Origin: Alteromonas oceanisediminis
Lineage (GTDB): Bacteria > Pseudomonadota > Gammaproteobacteria > Enterobacterales > Alteromonadaceae
Assembly (NCBI RefSeq): GCF_018474025.1
Contig: NZ_JAHCTA010000004.1
Coordinates: 124,001-188,000, forward strand
Length of the DNA stretch: 64,000 nt
Direction: 5' to 3'
Below the pieces are notes generated by a model that did not search any database, was not told the origin of the DNA, and was given only the letters and a program-made list of their open reading frames with translations. Shown here piece by piece: positions 56,441 to 64,000 of this stretch. The position numbers and the translations under genes were made by a program. Numbering within the stretch: the first letter of the stretch is position 1; each line of letters starts with the position of its first letter.

Positions 56441-58321
56441 TTATTGGAGTGTGAATATCTGTGTAGACTTTGCGTCGAGTAAAACATGATCGCCTATCGG
56501 TTGCTGCTCGTTTTTCAACACGTTGTTTAATATCGATTTTTGACTCAGAAACTGTTCGAATCGCGCAGTGGGAAGTGCCACCTCTTGCGCGTTTTTATTC
56601 AATGCGACCATAACGATATCGTCACCTTCATGCCTGAAATACACGTATACGCCGTCATTTGGCGCATAATGCGTCATCTCGCCATGCGTAATCGCAGGGC
56701 TTGAGCGCCGGAAATTCAGTAAGGCTTTGAAGTAAGCCTGCAATTGACGCTGCTGCGGACTGAGTCCCTGTTGTGTGAAAGCATTAACAGCGTCACCTGG
56801 CCAACCGCCGGGAAAATCGGCACGGAGTAACCCGTGATCATCTGTACCGGGATGACTCATTCCAATTTCGGTGCCGTAAAACACCTGAGGAATGCCTCGC
56901 GTTGTGAGGATCACCGACATCGCCATTTTCATCAGCGCCTGATCATCATCGAATTGGGTCATGACACGGCTCATATCATGATTATCTGCAAACACCACCA
57001 GATTGTAAGGGTCGCCGTACAGAAAATCAGAGGCAAAGGTTTCATACAGTTTTCGCAAACCCGTTGCCCATGTTTCTTCCTCAGTCAACGCCTCGTAAAG
57101 AGCGACTTGCAACGGAAAATCCATCACACTGGGAAGCTCACTGGAGTAATCATCATGACGCATTGAACCACGCTGCCAGTAAGCTGTTATCGCCGGATTT
57201 GTGGTCCATTCCTCACCGACGATATTCAGATTCGGGTATTCCGCCATTATCCTCGATGTCCACTCAGACAGAAACTCTTTGTCTGAATAGGAATAGGTAT
57301 CCACCCGCAAGCCGGACAAATCCGCAAACTCAATCCACCATATCGCGTACTGAATCAGGTAAGTTGCCAGCAATGGATTGCGCTGATTCAAATCAGGCAT
57401 GGTCGGCACAAACCAGCCACTCGCAAAGCCTTCGATGTCAGCCTCAACCGCGTGAGGGTCATGTAAGGCCTCACGACGGTGTGAGGTGGGAACGAATTTT
57501 CTACCGTGATTAATCCAATCTGCGCTGGGCATATCGTCCATCCAGACATGCTCCGAACCGATATGATTCAGTACCACATCTTTGATGACGCCAATTCCGC
57601 GTTCACGCGCCTGATGGCTCAGTTGCTGATACAACGCATTGGTGCCAAAACGTGGGTCAATCTGGAAGTAATCAGTGGTTGAATATCCGTGATAGGAATA
57701 GGCGTCCATGGCATTTTCCAGCAAAGGCATAGTCCAGATTTGCGTAAACCCCATGTCATGCAAATAATCTAAGTGATTAATAATGCCTTGAATATCACCA
57801 CCATGGCGTCCCCCTTTGTTATTCCGATCGACTGGGTCGGCGTAACCTTCTACGGTATCGTTTTGTATGTCACCATTGGCAAAGCGATCCGGCGTTATGA
57901 GATAGATAGCGTCTTTAGCTGAGAAACCTTCCCTCATGGCAGAGTTCTGACGACGCTGCGCCAGATTGTAGTGCACGGTCTTTTTATCGTCTTCGCCATT
58001 CAATATTATCTCGAACGCTTCCGGCTCGGCTCGCTCGGGTAGGCGTAAGTGGATAAACAAATAATTGGGGTTATCCGTGCGCGAGACGTTTTCTATGTGA
58101 ACCTGAGCAGACGTTAAGCTGGGTGTGTATTGTGCAATATTGTCGCCATGCAGCATTAACTGCAGTTGTTGTGACTTCATCCCTGCCCACCAATGTGGTG
58201 GGGAAACCTGAACAGATGCAGTGCCTACATTTTTATTATCGCCTGCGTGAACCGGCGCCATAGTCGCGTTGAGCAACATTAACGTCGCTGTGGCGAAAAA
58301 ACAAAATGGCAATATTTTCAC
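56441..58321 (-). CDS. Periplasmic GH13 cyclomaltodextrinase/neopullulanase-like alpha-amylase
   Basis: A 626-residue exported enzyme with a signal peptide (residues 1-26, ending APVHA). An N-terminal Ig-like cyclomaltodextrinase domain (about 35-118, VSPPHWWAGMKSQQLQLML) precedes the barrel. The nucleophile is D341 (LSGLRVDTYSYSDKEF), the acid/base Glu at 370-371 (NIVGEEWTT), and the third Asp is D449 (FADNHDMSR). A C-terminal beta domain follows. It would split cyclic or linear maltodextrins. It starts with GTG (GGGAT 7 bases upstream). It resembles the SusA-type enzymes of starch-use loci. Confidence 0.92.
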   Translation of the reverse strand: MKILPFCFFATATLMLLNATMAPVHAGDNKNVGTASVQVSPPHWWAGMKSQQLQLMLHGDNIAQYTPSLTSAQVHIENVSRTDNPNYLFIHLRLPERAEPEAFEIILNGEDDKKTVHYNLAQRRQNSAMREGFSAKDAIYLITPDRFANGDIQNDTVEGYADPVDRNNKGGRHGGDIQGIINHLDYLHDMGFTQIWTMPLLENAMDAYSYHGYSTTDYFQIDPRFGTNALYQQLSHQARERGIGVIKDVVLNHIGSEHVWMDDMPSADWINHGRKFVPTSHRREALHDPHAVEADIEGFASGWFVPTMPDLNQRNPLLATYLIQYAIWWIEFADLSGLRVDTYSYSDKEFLSEWTSRIMAEYPNLNIVGEEWTTNPAITAYWQRGSMRHDDYSSELPSVMDFPLQVALYEALTEEETWATGLRKLYETFASDFLYGDPYNLVVFADNHDMSRVMTQFDDDQALMKMAMSVILTTRGIPQVFYGTEIGMSHPGTDDHGLLRADFPGGWPGDAVNAFTQQGLSPQQRQLQAYFKALLNFRRSSPAITHGEMTHYAPNDGVYVYFRHEGDDIVMVALNKNAQEVALPTARFEQFLSQKSILNNVLKNEQQPIGDHVLLDAKSTQIFTLQ

Positions 58322-58398
58322 TGCGTATCCCGTGATAATTGGTTTAACAATACGTTAACAACGCAGTCTAAACGCCGCAGCGTCAAATTACTATTCAA

Positions 58399-58414
58399 CT
58401 GCATACGTATTCAA
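58399..58414. promoter_or_regulatory. Possible LacI-family operator
   Basis: The palindromic core ATACGTAT (58403-58410), within tgcatacgtattca, has the central CG usual for LacI-family sites and lies about 80 bases upstream of the GH13 gene. Only one copy was noticed in the locus, so the assignment is tentative. Confidence 0.35.
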
Positions 58415-58454
58415 GCAAGAGTGTTGAAGGAATACTCACCGTTAACGAGGGATT

Positions 58455-58550
58455 TCAATTCACTCTACGAAAACGTTCTATTAAAGCAATGGTAGCGATG
58501 CTAAGCACCAGCAGCAAAACGGCTAATCCACTTAACATCACAATACGCAT
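58455..58550 (-). CDS. 31-residue single-helix membrane microprotein candidate
   Basis: A 32-codon frame starting ATG at 58550 with AAGGAAG 8 bases upstream. The product has one hydrophobic helix of about 20 residues (roughly 5-24) followed by a short charged tail, IERFRRVN. It lies 133 bases upstream of the GH13 gene on the same strand, in an otherwise empty 339-base gap. Positive-inside topology would place the tail in the cytoplasm. It matches no family I know; the ribosome binding site and the clean helix are the support. Confidence 0.5.
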   Translation of the reverse strand: MRIVMLSGLAVLLLVLSIATIALIERFRRVN

Positions 58551-58660
58551 TATTCTGCTTCCTTACCTAAAGCGATAGCACTTAATCATTGTAATAAGAT
58601 TGGGCTGACATGAGAATAGAGGCATACCAGTCCAAAATAAAAAGCCGGTAAGACAAAATA

Positions 58661-60133
58661 ATGAGTAATAAACAGCGCATCATTATTGTGGGGGGAGGCA
58701 CAGCCGGTTGGATGACGGCGGGGTTGCTCAATCACCGGTTGAGCGCCTCACAATTTGAGATCACGGTGATCGAGTCGGCGGATATTGGGGTAATCGGTGT
58801 CGGCGAGGGGTCGACACCTCAATTAAAGACATTCTTTGATTTACTGTCGATTACCGAAGCCGAGTGGATGCCTGCGTGTCACGCAACCTATAAAAATGGC
58901 ATTCAATTTAATCAGTGGACGCAGGACAAACCACGCAATCATTATTTTCACCCTTTCCCTTCAGCGACGGATCGCGACACCGCGCGTACCTTTTTACTCC
59001 AGTCTCACTATGCGCAACAGGGCTCAAAAGCGGCCTACCACCCTGATGACTATTTTCTAGCGGCTCATCTCGCGAAACAAGGGAAGTCTCCGGTTTCCGC
59101 TACGTCGATAAATCTCAACTATGCCTATCACTTTGATTCATTGGCGCTGGGCAAGTTCATTCGTGACACCGTGGTTGCAAGAGGCGTAAAACATACGATA
59201 GCCACAGTGCAACACGTCAACCTAAAGGAAAATGGTGATATACAGAGTGTTGTCACGCAATGCGGTAAAGCACTATCAGCGGAGTGGTTTTTTGACTGCA
59301 GCGGTTTCAACGGTTTGTTAATTCAGAAAACACTGGGCACTCACTTTGTGTCGTTCAAAGACAATCTGTTTAATAATGCAGCCGTCGCACTTGCAACACC
59401 TGCCGACAGTGAACCATGCGCCTATACCAGCGCAACGGCGTTGAGCTGTGGTTGGGCATGGCATATCCCGCTCACTCACCGAAATGGCAACGGTTATGTG
59501 TACAGCAGCGATTTTTGTTGTAGCGATGAGGCCGAAACAGAGTTACGCAAGCATTTGGGCTTACTGGATGCCGACGTAACAGCCCGCCACCTGACCATGA
59601 ACGTTGGCCGCTGTGAGAACACGTGGGTCAATAACTGCATCGCCGTGGGATTATCGCAAGGGTTTATTGAACCCTTGGAAGCAACCGCTTTACACATCGT
59701 ACAGGAAACAGTGATCCAGTTTATCGGTGCGTTTGAAGCAGGTCATTATTCGCGCCAGCATCAACGGCAATTCAATGACGTTATCAATGCACGTATTGAT
59801 GGGATCCGCGATTACATCGTATGCCATTATCAGGTTTCAAACCGCAACGACTCGGCGTATTGGCGCGCCAACACGCAGAATCAGCACCGTTCGATATCAT
59901 TGCAAATGCTGCTTGATGTGTGGCAACGCGGTGGTGATTTGGCAGGAGAAGTCGCTCGCCAGCAGATTGGACATTACTATCCTGCGATCTCATGGCTGTG
60001 TTTGCTCACTGGCTATGCGCACCTTCCCGCTTACCACAGTCTGGCACCCGTGACACCAGCGATCGCCCAGCAGTTGCAACAGCTGAGTGAGCAATTTATG
60101 ACTCACCCAGAAGCGTTGCGAGCGTTATCGTAA
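58661..60133 (+). CDS. Tryptophan halogenase-family flavoprotein
   Basis: A 490-residue FAD-dependent halogenase-like protein. The FAD loop GGGTAGW is at residues 11-17. The active-site Lys78 is in CHATYKNGIQFNQW; the signature W-x-W-x-I-P is at 265-270 (CGWAWHIPL); the conserved Glu lies in SQGFIEPLEATAL (337/340). All residues needed for flavin-dependent halogenation appear intact. It sits divergently beside the GH13 gene and convergent with the GH31 gene, in a maltodextrin locus, with no flavin reductase or natural-product genes. The substrate is unknown; a role unrelated to tryptophan is likely. Confidence 0.88.
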   Translation: MSNKQRIIIVGGGTAGWMTAGLLNHRLSASQFEITVIESADIGVIGVGEGSTPQLKTFFDLLSITEAEWMPACHATYKNGIQFNQWTQDKPRNHYFHPFPSATDRDTARTFLLQSHYAQQGSKAAYHPDDYFLAAHLAKQGKSPVSATSINLNYAYHFDSLALGKFIRDTVVARGVKHTIATVQHVNLKENGDIQSVVTQCGKALSAEWFFDCSGFNGLLIQKTLGTHFVSFKDNLFNNAAVALATPADSEPCAYTSATALSCGWAWHIPLTHRNGNGYVYSSDFCCSDEAETELRKHLGLLDADVTARHLTMNVGRCENTWVNNCIAVGLSQGFIEPLEATALHIVQETVIQFIGAFEAGHYSRQHQRQFNDVINARIDGIRDYIVCHYQVSNRNDSAYWRANTQNQHRSISLQMLLDVWQRGGDLAGEVARQQIGHYYPAISWLCLLTGYAHLPAYHSLAPVTPAIAQQLQQLSEQFMTHPEALRALS

Positions 60134-60139
60134 AAGCGA

Positions 60140-62527
60140 CTACTGCAAAATCAGCTGATGTGAGCGTGTAACATCTTGAACAGAAACTCGAAACACACCA
60201 TTTTCATCACCTTTAGCTTCCCACGATGACGTCAAAAGTTCACCCGCCGGCTCACCATCAATAAGTACACGCTTAGGTTTTGCCGTTAGGCCATGCACAA
60301 CCCAGGTAACTGACCGCTGGTTGACTCGCCCGGTAAAATTACCTTCTGATTGCCAGTCAAACTGCAACTGTTCGCCATGGCGTGCGCGCAGCGTTATTGA
60401 CTCCACCTTTTGTTCAGACAACGTATTCGTGCTAACGCCGTCATCATCGTAAAACGTGTACTGTGCATCACTCACTGATGAATCAGCATAGTAGTGAATG
60501 ACAAGCTCTGTGGTCGAATAGCGACTTAAATTATTTAGCTCTGGTACGGTAGGGATAAATGCGCCCGCTTTTACAAGCACGGGGATTTCATCAAGCGGGG
60601 CCGCCACCGTCACACGCCGACCGCCATTCAATTTCTCGCTGCTCCAGAAGTTGAACCAGACGCCCTCTGGTGCATCCAAAGAGACCGATAAGCTGCCTTG
60701 CTGTACAACAGGCGTCACCAGAAATGCATCGCCAAACATAAAGCTTTGGGTATTGTCGATGCTGGCATTTTCAAACTCGTAGGCCAGTGGTCGCATCAAT
60801 GGCGCGCCCGTTCGGCTGTTCTCATGACTCAGCGCATAAATATAGGGCGCTAACCGATAGCGCAATTTAATCAAATCACGAGCGCGGCTTTTAACCGGGT
60901 CATCGTGAAAAACGGGCTCAGGCGCGATGTGTTCCTGCGCATGGGGCCTGAAGACAGGCGAGAATACACCCAGTTGCAACCAGCGCGTGTACAATTCGGC
61001 GTCAAACGTTTCGCCACCAGCAAATCCACCTAAATCCGAATGCGTATACGCCAAACCGAACAAACTCATTTGTAAAGCCAGTTCGACTTGTGACTGCAGC
61101 CCCCCCCACTCGCGGCTGACATCGCCCGTCCAAGGGATCATTCCATAGCGCTGCGAACCGGCAAAACCTGAGCGCATCATCACAAATGGCCGTTGACCCG
61201 GTGCCATCGCTAATTGCCGTTCGTACACCATTTTAGCCCACTGATGACCGTAAGCGTTATGCACTTCGTCAGCGGTTGCCAGCGTACCGTTCACATTATG
61301 TAGGCTGTCAGCAGGATGGACTTCTGGTTCGCCTAAATCACCCCACCAGCCTGCAACACCCTGATTTGCCAGCTTTTCATAATACTGCCAAAACCAATCC
61401 TGTGCGTTGCTATCAAATACGTCAACTAAACCGGTATTCCCGAAATAAAAATCAAACGTTCGTGGTTCTGCAGCCAGATTTTTTGCCAACGCGTTATTAC
61501 TGACTGCACTTTGCCATTGGCTTGATGACGTAAGAATAAAAGGCTCCGTAATCACAATCGTTTTGATGCCTTGCTTCTTTAGTTTCCCTATCATGCCTTC
61601 AGGATCAGGCCACGTCGGTTTATGCCAATTGAGGTTGCCCATGTGGCCTTTAATATCAGGGCCAAACCAATACAGGTCGAGCACCACGGCATCTACCGGG
61701 ATATCCTGCTCCACAAAGGCATCAATCGTGTCAATGACTTCCTGTTGAGTGCGATAACCAAATCGAGAGGCAAAATTGCCCAGCGCCCAACGTGGCGGCA
61801 GCGGTTGCCGCCCTGTCACCAGCGTCACCTGTTCGACCACATCGGCATAGTCACGCCCAGCCGCGACAATATAGGCCGTGCGACCTCCCACGGCCTCAAA
61901 CTGCAATACATCTTTCTCAGTATGGCCGATGTCCAGCGTGCCGCGCGCGCTGTTGTCGAAAATAATCGAATAATGATCTGATGACATCACAGCGGACAAG
62001 CCGAAATACATCTGGTTCGATTCGGTGGTGTAACCGTAGTGTGCCTGGTTGTACAGAGGCATTCTGTGACCACGACGATCCATCCCGAGCACGCGTTGAC
62101 CACCCCCAAGGACTTTTTCGTCAGGCTCTAGTTCAAAACGAAAGCCTCGCACAGTGTCGTGCTGAAAGAGTCCAATTTCTTCACTTAACAATGGCTCTCC
62201 AGCAAATTCATAGGACAGTTTGAGCGGCTCGGCTTGCACCACGACGCGCAGATTGGGTAGCGTGAACGCCCACCCCGAATCTATTTTCTGGAGCGACGCA
62301 CTCACGTTTTCATCAAGCGCGGGATCAATCGCGAATGAAGGTAACTGCTTTACATCATTCGGCTGATACCACACGCTGACACTTTGCGCAGTCAATGCCC
62401 GCACTTCAACCTTACCTTCATCCGTCACAATGGTTAATGCATCGGCTCGATGCTCAACGCTTTGCACGATCGCCGCGTGTAAAGGTACCGACACGCACAA
62501 TAACAGCCAACATAACGTCATTTTCAT
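60140..62527 (-). CDS. Exported GH31 alpha-glucosidase
   Basis: A 795-residue enzyme with a signal peptide (1-18, LLLCVSVPLHA). The N-terminal beta-sandwich is followed by the barrel: VDAVVLDLYWFGPDIKGHMG, nucleophile D397 in AGWWGDLGEPEVHP, and acid D469 in IPWTGDVSREWGG; C-terminal beta domains follow (DUF5110-like, YTFYDDDGVS). It would release glucose from maltodextrins. The coding strand has a G8 run at residues 474-476. Its ATG overlaps the stop of the upstream GH13 gene by four bases. Confidence 0.92.
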   Translation of the reverse strand: MKMTLCWLLLCVSVPLHAAIVQSVEHRADALTIVTDEGKVEVRALTAQSVSVWYQPNDVKQLPSFAIDPALDENVSASLQKIDSGWAFTLPNLRVVVQAEPLKLSYEFAGEPLLSEEIGLFQHDTVRGFRFELEPDEKVLGGGQRVLGMDRRGHRMPLYNQAHYGYTTESNQMYFGLSAVMSSDHYSIIFDNSARGTLDIGHTEKDVLQFEAVGGRTAYIVAAGRDYADVVEQVTLVTGRQPLPPRWALGNFASRFGYRTQQEVIDTIDAFVEQDIPVDAVVLDLYWFGPDIKGHMGNLNWHKPTWPDPEGMIGKLKKQGIKTIVITEPFILTSSSQWQSAVSNNALAKNLAAEPRTFDFYFGNTGLVDVFDSNAQDWFWQYYEKLANQGVAGWWGDLGEPEVHPADSLHNVNGTLATADEVHNAYGHQWAKMVYERQLAMAPGQRPFVMMRSGFAGSQRYGMIPWTGDVSREWGGLQSQVELALQMSLFGLAYTHSDLGGFAGGETFDAELYTRWLQLGVFSPVFRPHAQEHIAPEPVFHDDPVKSRARDLIKLRYRLAPYIYALSHENSRTGAPLMRPLAYEFENASIDNTQSFMFGDAFLVTPVVQQGSLSVSLDAPEGVWFNFWSSEKLNGGRRVTVAAPLDEIPVLVKAGAFIPTVPELNNLSRYSTTELVIHYYADSSVSDAQYTFYDDDGVSTNTLSEQKVESITLRARHGEQLQFDWQSEGNFTGRVNQRSVTWVVHGLTAKPKRVLIDGEPAGELLTSSWEAKGDENGVFRVSVQDVTRSHQLILQ

Positions 62528-64000
62528 TGGGCTAGCTCCAACACGACCGATTGCAATGGTACTAGCGTCAGCGACACACTACCTATACCCTCCGGGCTCA
62601 CCGTCATCGTATACGGTGCTTCGGTGAGTAGATCCACCAGCTCATACTCCCCTGGGGGGAGAGACCATTGTTGTATCACTGCCTCTGGCACGACCAAGTC
62701 AAACTGTTTGCGGGAAGAGGTAAATTGACTGGCGACCAACAGGCGCGCGTCATCCTGCCATCGCGCAAACGCAAAGGTTTTGTCGTCGTACTCACCTTGT
62801 TGAGCCACATTGGCGCTATGCAAGCTCATGTAGTCTCCTTGCATAGCCGGATGCTGCGCTGAAATATTCATCACTTTGATGTAAAACTCGCGAAGTTGTC
62901 GCTCGGTGTCGCTGAGTTGACCTCCATCGAATGCGCCATTGTTCATCCAGCGTTGATGAGCAGGTACGCCGGCATAGTCGAATATGGTTGTTCGACTCGG
63001 ATCGCCAAAGCCTGTTTCCTCACTGCCGTCTTCTCCAACGTCTTGGCCGAAGTACAACATGGTTGGCGAACGGCTGATCAGAGCGGAAACGACTAGCGCG
63101 GGTTTGCCCTTCTCGGCACTGCCAGCGAATTCTGGTGCCGCAATGCGCTGTTCATCATGATTTTCTAGAAAATGCAGCATATGAGCTTCAATATCCTGCA
63201 TTCGCGTTTGTGTTTCGGCCAATACAGATGCATCACCGTGCCCTTGCATCACAGCTTTTAGCCCATCATAAAACTCGACTTTATCGTACAAGTAATCCAT
63301 CTTGCCTAAGTGGATATAATCACGATACAAATGCGGCTGATAAACTTCTGCGAGCAGAAACGCGTTAGGTTTTTTCACTTTGATCGAGGCGTTAAGAAAT
63401 GACCAAAACTCAACCGGTACCATCTCGGCCATGTCATATCGGAAGCCGTCGACGCCGCGGTCAAGCCAGTAGTGCACGATATCGTGAAATTTATACCAGC
63501 TATCTGGCAATGATTTGTCTTGCCAGAAAGCGTGATGTTCGGCAAATCCTTTATCTGCGTAGCCGTCCGGCAGGGTTGGAAAATCGTAACTGCCATCTGG
63601 CCGAACACCATAATTGACTTTGACGGTTTCATACCAATCGTTCGCGCTTGGCTGCGCGGCACGCGCACCGTTACCAGTCCATTTGGCAGGATTTTCGTCA
63701 AACTGCCCATCCGCTAACGGATGCGGATCACCACCCAGTGGCTGATAATTATTTTCAGGCTGAGGAACGACAAAAGGTTGCCCCACCACATAGTAAAAAT
63801 TGTTGTTTCGCGCATATTCAACGCGTGTATCATCTCCTTGACCAAAGTCTTTTACCCCCTCCGGCGCGGCCAAAGACTGATAATCTCGTGCCACGTGATT
63901 GGGCACGATATCAATGATGACCTGCATTCCGGCTGCGTGAGTGCGCTCAATGAGCGCATCAAACTCTGCCAGTCGATTTGCTGGATCAACGGCCAGATCC
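62524..64000 (-). CDS. GH13 alpha-amylase, C-terminal 492 codons (continues past window)
   Basis: The frame stays open to the right edge, so the N-terminus with any signal peptide is missing. The visible part begins within the barrel (AAGMQVIIDIVPNHVARDYQ is conserved region I). Region II is GVDGFRYDMAEMVPVEF (nucleophile Asp), region III NAFLLAEVYQPHL (Glu), and region IV HFLENHDEQRIAAPEF (Asp). It is probably a periplasmic or secreted alpha-amylase that feeds the coupled alpha-glucosidase. The ATG at 63927 is internal and not the start. Confidence 0.9.
   Translation of the reverse strand, partial: DLAVDPANRLAEFDALIERTHAAGMQVIIDIVPNHVARDYQSLAAPEGVKDFGQGDDTRVEYARNNNFYYVVGQPFVVPQPENNYQPLGGDPHPLADGQFDENPAKWTGNGARAAQPSANDWYETVKVNYGVRPDGSYDFPTLPDGYADKGFAEHHAFWQDKSLPDSWYKFHDIVHYWLDRGVDGFRYDMAEMVPVEFWSFLNASIKVKKPNAFLLAEVYQPHLYRDYIHLGKMDYLYDKVEFYDGLKAVMQGHGDASVLAETQTRMQDIEAHMLHFLENHDEQRIAAPEFAGSAEKGKPALVVSALISRSPTMLYFGQDVGEDGSEETGFGDPSRTTIFDYAGVPAHQRWMNNGAFDGGQLSDTERQLREFYIKVMNISAQHPAMQGDYMSLHSANVAQQGEYDDKTFAFARWQDDARLLVASQFTSSRKQFDLVVPEAVIQQWSLPPGEYELVDLLTEAPYTMTVSPEGIGSVSLTLVPLQSVVLELAQ

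Overview
The window reads as a stretch of chromosome from a marine gammaproteobacterium of the Alteromonadales (Alteromonas/Aestuariibacter-like). The reasons are the gene orders (fldA...fur, yceD-rpmF-plsX-fabHDG-acpP-fabF-pabC-mltG-tmk-holB-tatD, alaA-yfbR, rne divergent from rluC), the closeness of many proteins to E. coli and Shewanella forms, and a periplasmic maltodextrin locus containing a tryptophan-halogenase-like flavoprotein. The genus is inferred; no rRNA or tRNA gene was found. Coding density is high, and there are no insertion sequences, prophage genes or CRISPR arrays.

Left part (1-9.4 kb): a truncated unknown gene, a DUF2788 membrane protein, flavodoxin, a TPR-methyltransferase and a chemoreceptor, the last two lying between fldA and fur. 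After fur come, on the minus strand, a four-gene overlapping operon (pxpA-pxpB-pxpC plus a D-amino-acid-transaminase-like gene) for 5-oxoproline use, then a CvfB-type S1 protein and a YhfA-type OsmC protein. From 9.5 to 17.1 kb lies an RND efflux operon with one lipoprotein adaptor and two permeases.

Middle part (17-29 kb): a DUF2189 membrane protein, an LRAT/NC-type putative thiol acyltransferase or hydrolase, alaA-yfbR-ychJ, two orphan periplasmic binding-protein-like genes, a dGTPase of the type linked to phage defence, msrPQ, and a SulA-like gene behind a perfect palindromic LexA box. From 26.9 to 37.9 kb on the minus strand runs a continuous fatty-acid/cell-envelope/replication block: yceD, rpmF, plsX, fabH, fabD, fabG, acpP, fabF, pabC, mltG, tmk, holB, tatD and a PNPOx-like gene. 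Its promoter sits so close to yceD that the message may be leaderless. Maf, a HAD phosphatase, rluC and rne (with a 510-base leader) follow.

Right part (43.8-64 kb): a TetR regulator and sohB, a penicillin-acylase lipoprotein, a VolA/Pla-1-like lipase lipoprotein, yciK, glnS, and then the maltodextrin locus. This locus holds a LacI regulator, an MFS sugar transporter, a periplasmic GH13 cyclomaltodextrinase-like enzyme, a 31-codon membrane microprotein candidate, a flavin-dependent halogenase-like protein, a GH31 alpha-glucosidase, and a GH13 alpha-amylase running off the window. Together these would hydrolyse maltodextrins in the periplasm and import the products. No TonB receptor is inside the window. 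The most interesting leads are the SOS-controlled SulA-like gene, the possible leaderless fab operon, the halogenase in the starch locus and the unannotated microprotein.
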